Assembly (NCBI GenBank): GCA_017380615.1
Contig: JAFODQ010000009.1
Location: forward strand, 1-64,000
Length of the DNA: 64,000 bases
From: Clostridia bacterium
GTDB lineage: Bacteria; Bacillota; Clostridia; Oscillospirales; Acutalibacteraceae
Reading direction: 5' to 3'
The first letter of the stretch is position 1; every line of letters starts with the position of its first letter. This document shows positions 22,696 through 31,113 of the stretch, one piece after another. The notes below the pieces were generated by a model. That model ran no database searches and had not been told where the DNA came from. It saw only the letters and a program-made list of their open reading frames with translations. The translations under genes and the position numbers were made by a program.

Positions 22696-25016
22696 TGAGC
22701 AAGGTCAATATCTTTATTGATGGTAAGGAATTTCTTGCCGATAGTGAAAAGACTCTCCTTGATAATATTCTTGAAAGTGGAAAATACATTCCTCACCTTT
22801 GTCACAACAAAGAGCTTGAAAGCTATGGCGGCTGTGGCCTGTGCCTTGTTATGGTTGACGGTATCAACAAGCCCCTGAGGGCTTGCTCCACAGCAGTGCG
22901 TGAGGGAATGAGTGTAACAACCTCCACACCTGCGATTGAGAAAAGCCGCAAGGCAACCCTTTCTCTTATTATGTCTGACCACAGCGGCGACTGTAAAGCG
23001 CCTTGTTTTATGGCTTGCCCCACTCATCAGGATGTGCAGGCTTATGTTGGTCTCATCGCCAATGGTCAGGTTAAAGAGGCTGTTGAGGTAATCAAAAAGG
23101 ATAACCCTCTTCCTGCATCAATTGGCAGAGTCTGCCCTCACCCATGTGAGGAGAAGTGCAGAAGAAAGCACCTCGAGGGTGCGGTGTCAATCTGTGCCCT
23201 GAAGCGCTATGCAGCTGATTCGTATATTGATTATATGCCTGAGTGTCGGGCGAGAATTGGCAAGAGAATTGCTGTTATCGGTGCAGGTCCTGCAGGCCTT
23301 TCCTGTGCATATTTCCTTAATCTTAAGGGCTATGAGGTTACTGTCTTTGAAGCTCAGGAGAGGGCAGGTGGTATGCTCCGTTATGGCATTCCTGCATACA
23401 GACTTCCAAAGGATGTGCTCGATAAAGAGATTGATGCCATTGTAAATGCAGGTGTCAATATAGTATATAATAAATGGCTCGGAAAGGATTTCACAGTGGA
23501 GTCACTTAAGAGTGAGTATGATGCTGTTTTTGTTGGTATCGGTGCATGGAGTGCGTGGAATCTGGGCTGTAAGGGTGATGATGCTCAGAATGTTATGTCT
23601 GGAATTGATTTGCTTTACAGAGTAGCTAATGGTGAAAGACCTGATTTAGGTAAAAATGTCTGTGTTGTCGGTGGTGGTAACACGGCAATAGATGCTGTGC
23701 GAACGGCTGTGAGGCTTGGCGCAGAAAATGTAACTCTTGTTTACAGAAGGACCGAGGCAGAAATGCCTGCAGAGGCTGAAGAAATAAGAGATGCAAAGGT
23801 CGAGGGCGTAAATTTCCACTTCCTTGCAGCACCCGTTGAGGTGGAGGTGTGCGATGGCAGGGCTGTTGCACTCAAGGTGCAGAATATGGTGCTTGGCGAG
23901 CCTGATGCCTCTGGCAGACGCTCTCCTGTTCCGGTTGAAGGAAGCATCGATTCAATTCCGTGCGACACGATAATTTCTGCCATAGGACAGAAGGTTGCTT
24001 CATCTCATATCGACATGCTTGAGTTAACTCGTAAGCAGACGATTTCTGTTGACGAAACAAGCTTTATGACATCTGTTGAAGGCGTTTTTGCTGCCGGCGA
24101 TGTGATAAATAAGGGCGCGGATATAGCTATACGAGCGATTGCCGGTGGTAAATATGCAGCCATTGCAATCGATAGTTATCTTAAGGGTGAGGCGTTCAAA
24201 CCACACCTTCCTCTTTACAGTGTGAATGATAGCTTTAATCCTGATGTGCTTCAGGGGACAGAGCAGATAAACAGATGTGAAGCAGAGATGCTTCCGGCTC
24301 AGGAAAGAATAAATAATTTTAATCAGGTGGCACATACTCTCAGTCATGATGTCGCAAAAACGGAAGCATCAAGGTGTCTTGAATGCGGTTGCAGCAGTGT
24401 TTATACCTGTGAATTATTGCCTCTTGCCCGTGATTATGGTGCATTCAGCAGTATTTATTCAGGCAAGAAGAGAAGCTATCCAAAGGATAAAAGCCATCCG
24501 TTTATTGTGCGCGATAATTCAAAATGCATTCTTTGTGGTCAGTGTGTGCGTGCTTGTAAAGAAATTTCTCACACTGAAAATCTCGGCTTGTTCGGAAGAG
24601 GCTTTGCAACTCAGCCTGTAACGGCATTCAGCTTGCCTTTGGGGGAAAGCAAATGTGTTTCCTGTGGTGCTTGTGTGATAAGCTGTCCGACAGGAGCATT
24701 GTCCTTCAAAACACCCGCGGTCAAAAATCCACCGTTACCCATTGAAGAAAGCGATTTTGTATGCTCTCTTTGTGGAAGAAAATGTGCATTCAAGAAGAGA
24801 ACAATCAACGGCAGAACCGTTGCCATGCTTCCTGAAAAGCTCGGCAACTCTTGCTCTTTAGGTATGTTTCAGCCGGTTATCAGGGATAATTTCAACCCTG
24901 ATATGTCAGCTGGGGAGAAATCGTTGCTTCTTGAACACCTTTGTGGATCCCTGGAGATGTATGTGGGGGATGCAAAGCCGGAAGAACTTTCATTGGAAGA
25001 TATAATAAATCTTTAA
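22695..25016 (+). CDS. stnC: NfnB/GltD-like FAD and iron-sulfur subunit, StnC candidate
   Basis: A 773-residue fusion. Residues 1-75: [2Fe-2S] domain (C36, C47, C50, C64). About 95-160: cysteine-rich GltD-type N terminus (VCPHPCEEKCRR). About 190-520: FAD/NAD(P) oxidoreductase with GAGPAG at 196-201 and a second nucleotide site VVGGGNTAID. About 600-680: two ferredoxin clusters (CILCGQCVRACK, CVSCGACVISCP). 690-720: C-x2-C-x3-C-x22-C, like the first cluster domain of molybdopterin oxidoreductases but with no catalytic domain after it. It probably moves electrons between NADPH, NADH and ferredoxin in the Stn complex. A terminator follows. Confidence 0.85.
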   Translation: MSKVNIFIDGKEFLADSEKTLLDNILESGKYIPHLCHNKELESYGGCGLCLVMVDGINKPLRACSTAVREGMSVTTSTPAIEKSRKATLSLIMSDHSGDCKAPCFMACPTHQDVQAYVGLIANGQVKEAVEVIKKDNPLPASIGRVCPHPCEEKCRRKHLEGAVSICALKRYAADSYIDYMPECRARIGKRIAVIGAGPAGLSCAYFLNLKGYEVTVFEAQERAGGMLRYGIPAYRLPKDVLDKEIDAIVNAGVNIVYNKWLGKDFTVESLKSEYDAVFVGIGAWSAWNLGCKGDDAQNVMSGIDLLYRVANGERPDLGKNVCVVGGGNTAIDAVRTAVRLGAENVTLVYRRTEAEMPAEAEEIRDAKVEGVNFHFLAAPVEVEVCDGRAVALKVQNMVLGEPDASGRRSPVPVEGSIDSIPCDTIISAIGQKVASSHIDMLELTRKQTISVDETSFMTSVEGVFAAGDVINKGADIAIRAIAGGKYAAIAIDSYLKGEAFKPHLPLYSVNDSFNPDVLQGTEQINRCEAEMLPAQERINNFNQVAHTLSHDVAKTEASRCLECGCSSVYTCELLPLARDYGAFSSIYSGKKRSYPKDKSHPFIVRDNSKCILCGQCVRACKEISHTENLGLFGRGFATQPVTAFSLPLGESKCVSCGACVISCPTGALSFKTPAVKNPPLPIEESDFVCSLCGRKCAFKKRTINGRTVAMLPEKLGNSCSLGMFQPVIRDNFNPDMSAGEKSLLLEHLCGSLEMYVGDAKPEELSLEDIINL

Positions 25017-25074
25017 AATTATCTTCGGGTGATGTACAAAAAGCGCGTGCTATTTTGGTTAAAATGCCGAAACA

Positions 25075-25115
25075 CCTCACAAATGGCTTGGTTACGCCAT
25101 TTGTGAGGCTTTTAA
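25075..25115 (+). terminator. terminator of the stn operon
   Basis: A 13-bp stem (CCTCACAAATGGC and complement) with an 8-base loop followed by CTTTTAATTT, 59 bases after the stnC stop codon. Confidence 0.9.
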
Positions 25116-25161
25116 TTTGTAAATTTTCATTTGCTTTTATTATAATTATTATAATTATATG

Positions 25162-25190
25162 TTGACATTCGCAACTGTTTGTAATATAAT
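25162..25190 (+). promoter_or_regulatory. strong promoter of the cohesin-like gene
   Basis: Perfect TTGACA and TATAAT with a 17-base spacer. The 80-base leader that follows holds two small inverted pairs (GGGTATATC/TATGCCC region and GGGGAATAAGCCCC) and an AAGGAAG ribosome binding site. A consensus promoter suggests high expression. Confidence 0.85.
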
Positions 25191-25276
25191 TATCTCAAAA
25201 TATAAGTGTGGGTATATCTATGCCCATATGTGTTATCGGGGAATAAGCCCCAAATCTTATTAAAAGGAAGATATCA

Positions 25277-26338
25277 ATGAAGAAAGTACTTGCGATTTTT
25301 CTTTCCGTTCTGCTTGTTTGCATCTGCTTGGCGCCAGCAAGCTCAGCGGTAAACGGTCCTCAGCTTTCCTTGAAGGTTGCAGAGGGCAGCTACTCAAGCA
25401 CCGCTTCTCAGGAGGCTGCTATCACAACAACAACATTCACAGTTGTTATTGCAGCACCGAGAAACCTCCAGAAGCTTGTCGGTGTTAACCTTTATTTTGA
25501 ATATGACCCTGCAGTTCTTGCAGTTGCAAAGGCTGGTCTCGCAGGCTCACAGGATTCCGCAGGAAACAATGTTCCTAACTTTAGCGGTCTTCTTGTTCAG
25601 GGTATGAAGTCAGGTTCATCAAGCGAATATGCTTTAGCTTGGATCCCTTCAGGCGATGGCGTTTCAAAGAACCAGGCAAACGACCTTATGTACATAACCT
25701 TCAGCGTTATAGACACAACAGTAAAACAAACTTCATTGAATCTCTTTATTGATGAATTCCGTACAGACGATGGCAATAATCAGAATGATATCACAGCCAC
25801 TCAGTTGTATGAAAATAAGGTAATCAATTTCAGCTTCCCGGAGAACACTCCTCCTGCAACAACAACTCCTGCTGATCAGGAAGAGAATGCTGATACAGAT
25901 AAGGTTAACGATCTTCTTCAGGTTATCAGAGATATGCTCAACGGAAATGGTGTTACCTTCTCCGATTTTGCAGATGCAATCGCAAACGCATTCGGTAATG
26001 CTGAAATCACAGACATCATCGAGCAGCTCGTTGACGGCAATGTTGATGTTTCAAATGGCTTCCTCGGTATTCTTCAGAGCTTAGGTCTTAACTTCGATTC
26101 ATTCGAAGACCTTCTCAACATGATTATCGATTTCATCTCCAACCTCTTAGGTGGTGGCAGTGGTGATAGCGATACCGACAACACAACAGCAGCAGGTGGT
26201 AACACAGCTACAACAGCAAAGGGTTCAGGCTCAGGCTCAGAACAGACAGGTGATGTTGGTGTAGCTCTCGCAGCAGCAGTTTGTGTGCTTTCAAGCGCAG
26301 GCTTCGTTCTTACAAGAAAGAAAAAAGATATCATCTAA
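25277..26338 (+). CDS. secreted cohesin-like surface protein
   Basis: A 353-residue exported protein. Signal peptide at 1-24 (cleavage near SSAVNG). Residues about 30-190 form a beta-rich domain with cohesin-like phrases (VGVNLYFEYDPAVLAVAKAGL, MYITFSVIDT). A threonine/proline linker follows, then a helical region and an acidic linker. The end is a cell-wall or membrane anchor of gut-clostridial type: EQTGD, a hydrophobic stretch and RKKK. Cohesins bind dockerins in cellulosomes, but a single domain like this may have another ligand. No dockerin is seen in the window. It has its own consensus promoter and terminator. Confidence 0.7.
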   Translation: MKKVLAIFLSVLLVCICLAPASSAVNGPQLSLKVAEGSYSSTASQEAAITTTTFTVVIAAPRNLQKLVGVNLYFEYDPAVLAVAKAGLAGSQDSAGNNVPNFSGLLVQGMKSGSSSEYALAWIPSGDGVSKNQANDLMYITFSVIDTTVKQTSLNLFIDEFRTDDGNNQNDITATQLYENKVINFSFPENTPPATTTPADQEENADTDKVNDLLQVIRDMLNGNGVTFSDFADAIANAFGNAEITDIIEQLVDGNVDVSNGFLGILQSLGLNFDSFEDLLNMIIDFISNLLGGGSGDSDTDNTTAAGGNTATTAKGSGSGSEQTGDVGVALAAAVCVLSSAGFVLTRKKKDII

Positions 26339-26367
26339 GAAATCGCAAGTTTCAGATTGATTTAAAT

Positions 26368-26402
26368 ACAGCTCCTTCGGTTTATCCGAGGGAGCTGTTC
26401 TT
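26368..26402 (+). terminator. terminator of the cohesin-like gene
   Basis: A 13-bp stem (ACAGCTCCTTCGG, one wobble or mismatch) with loop TTTAT followed by TTCTTAT, 30 bases after the stop codon. Confidence 0.85.
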
Positions 26403-26444
26403 ATATATAAATAGGTATGGTATATAGACATAAATGTAAACGAA

Positions 26445-26481
26445 AAAATAACCACATTTACTTGTGTGAGTAAATGTGGTT
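26445..26481 (-). terminator. terminator of the 26488-27366 gene
   Basis: A perfect 13-bp stem (AACCACATTTACT and complement, 26450-26481) follows the minus-strand stop codon by 6 bases; on that strand a T run (ATTTTTT) comes next. Confidence 0.88.
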
Positions 26482-26487
26482 TAAATT

Positions 26488-27366
26488 TTACATGCCAAGC
26501 ATTGATGCGAATAAGCCCTTTTTCTTTTCCTTCTGTGGCTTGTACACTGGAGGATTTTCAAGTCTCATAAGAGCACCCTTGCTTTTTGAAAGATATGTGA
26601 TGATTTCTGTTACAGGCTCTCTCATTGTGTCGCTGAAATAATCCTGACAGTTTTCAAGAAGCTCCGGGTTTGTTGCAATGGAAACACCGAGGATTGTAAC
26701 ACCAACAAGGCTCTGTGTGTCGTTGGTTCCGTCTTCATAGATTTCATTGAAAAGGTTGAAAAGCTTCTTAATCATTGCCTTATCGTTCTTGCGGAGTGTT
26801 TCGATAACAAGCTTGTTGCCGTGGTTAACGAAGAAGTCCTCTGCAAGGAATTCATCGTAAAGCGTAACATTGTTCTTGTACTCGTCGCGAAGCTCTGGGA
26901 AGAGCTTTGTGAAACGGTCGCCAAGAGTGTTTGCATCGTATGCAATGGTTCCACTCTTTGCCTTTGATCTTGAAACTGGGGTTGGAAGCTTTTTGCCGGC
27001 TGTTGGACCCTTTGAACCGAAGGTCTTGTTAATTGTTTCAATATATTCCTCGAAAATGTATTTAAGATCTCTTTCATCAAACTCTTCAAGGTCAAGCAGG
27101 TTGAGTGAAGCTCTCGGCAAATCATCGTCCGGAGCATCAGCCAAATCTGCTTTTGCAATGAAAAGAGCAAGCTTGGCGTTTTCATATTCCAATCTTACAC
27201 GGCCATTTTCGCCACGGAACATAACAATTGATTTTGCGCCTTCTTCTTTAACGGGTGCTTCGGGGGGGCGAATTCCATCAGGATATTCAACCTCAAGACC
27301 TGCATCCTTGATTGCGCCTTCGATACCTTTTATAACAAGGTTAAGAGCATAATTTTTCTCAAGCAT
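26488..27366 (-). CDS. protein of unknown function (292 residues)
   Basis: Not recognised. The protein has an N-terminal beta-rich half (to about residue 110) with VMFRGENGRVRLEYENAKLALFI. A low-complexity linker GSKGPTAGKKLPTPVSRSK follows, then a helical second half (about 145-270: TLYDEFLAEDFFVNHG, KLFNLFNEIYED, VGVTILGVSI) and a lysine-rich tail KEKKKGLFASMLGM. There is no signal peptide or clear membrane segment. ATG 27366 has GAGG upstream. It is a single-gene unit with its own terminator, between a surface protein gene and tex, and base composition is like its neighbours. Confidence 0.7.
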   Translation of the reverse strand: MLEKNYALNLVIKGIEGAIKDAGLEVEYPDGIRPPEAPVKEEGAKSIVMFRGENGRVRLEYENAKLALFIAKADLADAPDDDLPRASLNLLDLEEFDERDLKYIFEEYIETINKTFGSKGPTAGKKLPTPVSRSKAKSGTIAYDANTLGDRFTKLFPELRDEYKNNVTLYDEFLAEDFFVNHGNKLVIETLRKNDKAMIKKLFNLFNEIYEDGTNDTQSLVGVTILGVSIATNPELLENCQDYFSDTMREPVTEIITYLSKSKGALMRLENPPVYKPQKEKKKGLFASMLGM

Positions 27367-27441
27367 TAAAAAATACCTCGCATAATTTATTATAACATTT
27401 TGAAATTATATCACAATAAAACTCATTTGTAAAGTTGATAT

Positions 27442-29592
27442 TTACTGAACGCCCTTCATTGTAAGAGAAATTCTGTTCTTCTTTGTGTCAACAGAAATTA
27501 CTTTCACTTTAACAATCTCTCCAACCTTGAGCACCTCGGAAGGGTGTTTGATGTACTTGTCACATATCTGTGAAATGTGCACAAGACCGTCCTGGTGTAC
27601 ACCGATATCTACAAACACACCGAAATCAATAACATTTCTCACTGTGCCTGTAAGCTCCATGCCCTCGCGAAGATCGTTCATATCCATAATGTCTGAACGA
27701 AGCATAGGCTTTGGCAAATCATCACGGATATCTCTTCCCGGCTTTTCAAGCTCTGCAACAATATCTGTGAGAGTGAGTGTTCCCACGCCGCATTCTTCTG
27801 CGACCTTTGAAAGTCCGTATTCCTGAATCTTTGCTCCAATGCCTCTCGCACCTGCTGCAGAAACATCCTTCTGTGAGTAGCCGAAAAGTTCAAGGAGCTT
27901 CTTAGCAGCATCGTAGCTTTCAGGGTGAACGCCCGTGTTATCAAGAGCAATTCTTCCCTTTGGGATACGCAGGAAGCCTGCACATTGCTCAAAGGCTTTA
28001 GGGCCAAGTCCTTTTACCTTCTTTAATTCGGCTCTGCTTGTGAAGCCACCGTTATCCTCTCTGTAAGCGACAATGTTTTTTGCTGTTGCAGAGGAGATAC
28101 CGGAAATATATTTAAGAAGTGAAACGGAGGCTGTGTTGATATCAACACCAACAGCGTTAACGCAGTCCTCTACAACACCTGTAAGTGATTCGTTAAGCTG
28201 TGCAGGAGGAACATCGTGCTGATACTGACCAACACCAATACTCTTTGGATCTATCTTAACAAGCTCTGAAAGTGGATCCTGAAGTCTTCTTGCGATTGAC
28301 ACGGCTGAACGCACAGAAACATCAAAATCGGGGAATTCCTCAGCCCCTAATTTTGAAGCCGAGTAAACGGATGCACCTGCCTCGTTAACAACCATATATG
28401 ATACTGGTCTGGAAGCCTTCTTGATTGTGTCAGCGATAAATATTTCACTTTCCTTGCTTGCTGTACCATTACCGATAGAGATACAATCGATGTTGAATTT
28501 ATCAATAAGACCAAGCACAATTCTTTCAGACTCTGCCGTTTTGGATTGTGGTGGGGTGGGGTATATAACACCGGTGTAGAGCACCTTGCTGTTACCATCA
28601 ACCACAGCAAGCTTGCAGCCTGTTCTGTATGCCGGGTCAACAGCTAACACTGTTTTGTTCTTGATTGGTGGTTGCATAAGAAGCGGCTTGAGGTTTGAAC
28701 CAAACATTTTTATTGCTTGTTCGTTAGCTCTCTCTGTAAGAAGTGAGCGTGTTTCCCTTTCAAGAGAGGGGAAGATGAGTCTTGAATAGCTGTCCTTTGC
28801 AGCTTCCTTGCAGAAATCTGTGGAGGAGCTCCCTTCCTTAATGAAAAGCTTATTGAGGATGTTCAACGCCTCAGCCTCATCAATTTCCACGCTTACCTTA
28901 AGTAAGCCCTCGTTCTCACCTCTGTTGATAGCAAGGATTCTGTGAGAAGGAATTTTCGAAACAGGCTCCTGATATTCATAGTAGGTTGAATATACGCTGT
29001 CTTCCTCTGTTTTAGCAACAGAACGAATAACACCACGCTTAGCAATAAGATCCTTGAGAGCTTTTCTTCCGTCAGCAGAATCGGAGATGATTTCAGCAAT
29101 AATATCTGAGGCACCCTGAAGAGCATCCTCTGGTGTTTCAACACCTTTTTCACTGTCAACATAAGGGGTAGCAACCTCAAGTAAATCTGCACCCTTAAGT
29201 GTTAAGGAAAATAACAGCTCTGCTAACGGCTCAAGTCCTTTTTCCTTGGCAACGGAAGCTCTTGTTTTTCTCTTCTGCTTATATGGTCTGTAAATATCCT
29301 CAACCTCTGCAAGCGTTACGGCAGCTGCAATTGCCTTAGAAAGCTCTTCTGTGAGCTTTCCTTGCTCTTCAATTGAAGAAATAACCTCTTCCTTGCGTTT
29401 TTCAAGGTTTCTGAGATATGTGAGTCTGTCATTTATGTCACGAAGCTTCTGGTCATCGCAGGAGCCGGTCATCTCTTTTCTGTATCGGGCGATAAAAGGG
29501 ATGGTGTTACCATCGTCAATAAGAGAGACGATGTTTTTAATGTGATGTTCACTTATTGAGAATTCTTGTTGTAAAAGCTTTAAAATATCCAT
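27442..29592 (-). CDS. tex: Tex RNA-binding transcription accessory protein
   Basis: A 716-residue Tex protein. N-terminal helical region (IPFIARYRKEMTGSCDDQKLRDI is the family hallmark). YqgF/RNase H-like domain around 320-450 (TVLAVDPAYRTGCKLAVVD). Helix-hairpin-helix repeats near 490-560 (VNTASVSLLKYISGIS, LKKVKGLGPKAFEQ). C-terminal S1 RNA-binding domain (LTGTVRNVIDFGVFVDIGVHQ). It is slightly shorter than E. coli Tex (773). The role is general RNA binding and transcription accessory. It starts at ATG 29592 with AAGGAAG upstream, alone in its unit. Confidence 0.95.
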   Translation of the reverse strand: MDILKLLQQEFSISEHHIKNIVSLIDDGNTIPFIARYRKEMTGSCDDQKLRDINDRLTYLRNLEKRKEEVISSIEEQGKLTEELSKAIAAAVTLAEVEDIYRPYKQKRKTRASVAKEKGLEPLAELLFSLTLKGADLLEVATPYVDSEKGVETPEDALQGASDIIAEIISDSADGRKALKDLIAKRGVIRSVAKTEEDSVYSTYYEYQEPVSKIPSHRILAINRGENEGLLKVSVEIDEAEALNILNKLFIKEGSSSTDFCKEAAKDSYSRLIFPSLERETRSLLTERANEQAIKMFGSNLKPLLMQPPIKNKTVLAVDPAYRTGCKLAVVDGNSKVLYTGVIYPTPPQSKTAESERIVLGLIDKFNIDCISIGNGTASKESEIFIADTIKKASRPVSYMVVNEAGASVYSASKLGAEEFPDFDVSVRSAVSIARRLQDPLSELVKIDPKSIGVGQYQHDVPPAQLNESLTGVVEDCVNAVGVDINTASVSLLKYISGISSATAKNIVAYREDNGGFTSRAELKKVKGLGPKAFEQCAGFLRIPKGRIALDNTGVHPESYDAAKKLLELFGYSQKDVSAAGARGIGAKIQEYGLSKVAEECGVGTLTLTDIVAELEKPGRDIRDDLPKPMLRSDIMDMNDLREGMELTGTVRNVIDFGVFVDIGVHQDGLVHISQICDKYIKHPSEVLKVGEIVKVKVISVDTKKNRISLTMKGVQ

Positions 29593-29704
29593 AGTATCTT
29601 CCTTTATATATTATATAGTATATATAATACCATATTTATCGGTAGTTGTCATTGTTAACTTGAAATTTTTAATAGTTTTTGCTAAAATATTAAATGGTGA
29701 TTAT

Positions 29705-30310
29705 ATGAAGGTTTTAGCAACGAGAGCAAATGGATTTGTGTATATTGGTCCGTTTATTATTATTTTAACGCTGGTTTACTGTGTGGCTCATTTTAACTCA
29801 GAATATATAGCTGGGGACGGGGTTTCATTTCTGTTCACTCTGTTAGACAGAAGCTTTCTTGTTAGCCTGTTTATTTGCGTTGTGAGTATGGTTGTATGGG
29901 GAGAGCGTATAATAACTCCACGTGTGATTATTGAGTATGATGATAAGGGCTTTTACATTTACAAATACAAAAATTCTGATCCGATAATTTTAAGATATGA
30001 AGAAATGTATGGTGCCTTTGCAAAGGAAGATCTTTCAGAGGTTCATTATCGGAGAAATGCATGGACTCCGCGGAGAAGGATATCAAACCCCACATGGGGG
30101 CTTATCAAAACAGGTAATCTCCGTCTCGAAACGCCAACAGACTTTATTACACTTCGCGGTGTGAAAAATGTTAATGATGTAAGGCACGAAATGACAAAGC
30201 TCGTGAGAGAGCATAAAAGAAAACAAAACGAATTTCTTGATTATAACATTGAGCTTGCAAAAGCAAAAAAAGAAGCTGAGGAACAGGAAAAACACAATAT
30301 AAACACTTGA
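29705..30310 (+). CDS. small membrane protein of unknown function
   Basis: A 201-residue protein with two membrane segments near the N terminus (about 13-30, FVYIGPFIIILTLVYCVAHF, and about 48-67, FLVSLFICVVSMVVW). A soluble beta-rich domain follows, starting IEYDDKGFYIYKYKN and resembling PH-like membrane-associated domains, and then a charged helical tail rich in K and E. The family is not recognised. ATG 29705 is preceded by GGTGAT. It is divergent from tex and followed by the hairpin at 30428. Confidence 0.6.
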   Translation: MKVLATRANGFVYIGPFIIILTLVYCVAHFNSEYIAGDGVSFLFTLLDRSFLVSLFICVVSMVVWGERIITPRVIIEYDDKGFYIYKYKNSDPIILRYEEMYGAFAKEDLSEVHYRRNAWTPRRRISNPTWGLIKTGNLRLETPTDFITLRGVKNVNDVRHEMTKLVREHKRKQNEFLDYNIELAKAKKEAEEQEKHNINT

Positions 30311-30427
30311 AAAATTAAATGTTTACAGTTTGTTCACAGTTTCTCGATAAGTTTTCAACAATGTTATGTTATATAATAATCAGACAATTTGATTGCTTAA
30401 TCATTTCATTTTCTCTTTCCAAAGATT

Positions 30428-30461
30428 TGAACCCATACTCAAAAGGTATGGGTTCATTTCT
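30428..30461 (+). terminator. hairpin terminator at convergent gene ends
   Basis: An 11-bp stem (TGAACCCATAC and complement) with loop TCAAAAG is followed by TTTCTTTA on plus. It ends next to the minus-strand stop codon at 30462, so it may serve both genes. Confidence 0.8.
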
Positions 30462-31112
30462 TTATAATGCTTTTATATATTCAATAACTTTTTTTGGCAC
30501 CTGTAATCTCACAGGTGTCTTTTCTTTTGTGAGCACAAAGTCAAGGAAGAAAAATTCATCACCCTTGAGAATGGCTTTGAGCTTCTTTGTGAGCAACTCT
30601 TCTTTTTCACTATCACCCTTGTGTTTTGCGATTATGAAAGCACCAAGGGTCTCATAAATACGGTCATTTCTGTAGCCTAAGTCATATTCACCAAGGCTTT
30701 GAAGGTAATGGTTTTCAAGCTCCTCGGAATATGTGAAATTATCACGGAGAATCAGTGCTCTGAGAAGAATTGAGCTGCTACCCTCGTTGATTGTATTGTT
30801 GAGGGTGTATTTTTCATAGTAAGTGTATGCCTTTATGAAATGCTCAAGATGGTTTTCATAAAGATTTCCCAGCGCATAGTAAACAATTGCCTTGTAGTTT
30901 GTGTCGCTGACCTGCATATATTTCTGTGTGGCATTTATTAAAATCAGCTCGGCGGCAAAATAATTATCTTTGCCACCCATTTCCATAAGACGCTCAGCGA
31001 TAGCAACGGTTATTTCGCATTTTTCATCATTACTGAAGCCGTCAAGATATTTAAAAAGCTCGTTATAAAGAGCTTTATCTCTTTTGAAGGAATTTAAAAA
31101 TTTTTCTGTCAT
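30462..31112 (-). CDS. helical-repeat protein at the end of the glycyl radical operon
   Basis: A 216-residue, wholly alpha-helical protein with TPR-like helices (YYALGNLYENHLEHFIKAYTYYEKY about residues 85-115; LENHYLQSLGEYDLGY about 135-150). No catalytic motif, signal or membrane segment. ATG 31112 has GGAGG at good distance; the frame is open ten codons earlier. It begins one base after the isomerase stop codon, so it is the last gene of the five-gene unit that starts at 36662. The role is unknown; perhaps a protein-interaction factor unconnected with the chemistry. Confidence 0.65.
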   Translation of the reverse strand: MTEKFLNSFKRDKALYNELFKYLDGFSNDEKCEITVAIAERLMEMGGKDNYFAAELILINATQKYMQVSDTNYKAIVYYALGNLYENHLEHFIKAYTYYEKYTLNNTINEGSSSILLRALILRDNFTYSEELENHYLQSLGEYDLGYRNDRIYETLGAFIIAKHKGDSEKEELLTKKLKAILKGDEFFFLDFVLTKEKTPVRLQVPKKVIEYIKAL

Positions 31113-31113
31113 A

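Noticed and set aside
22128..23027. 299-residue minus-strand frame across stnB and stnC
   Set aside because: Crosses two recognised genes on the other strand and has no protein signature.
20468..25016. Electron-bifurcating [FeFe] hydrogenase operon
   Set aside because: No H-cluster motifs are found in any of the three genes or nearby.
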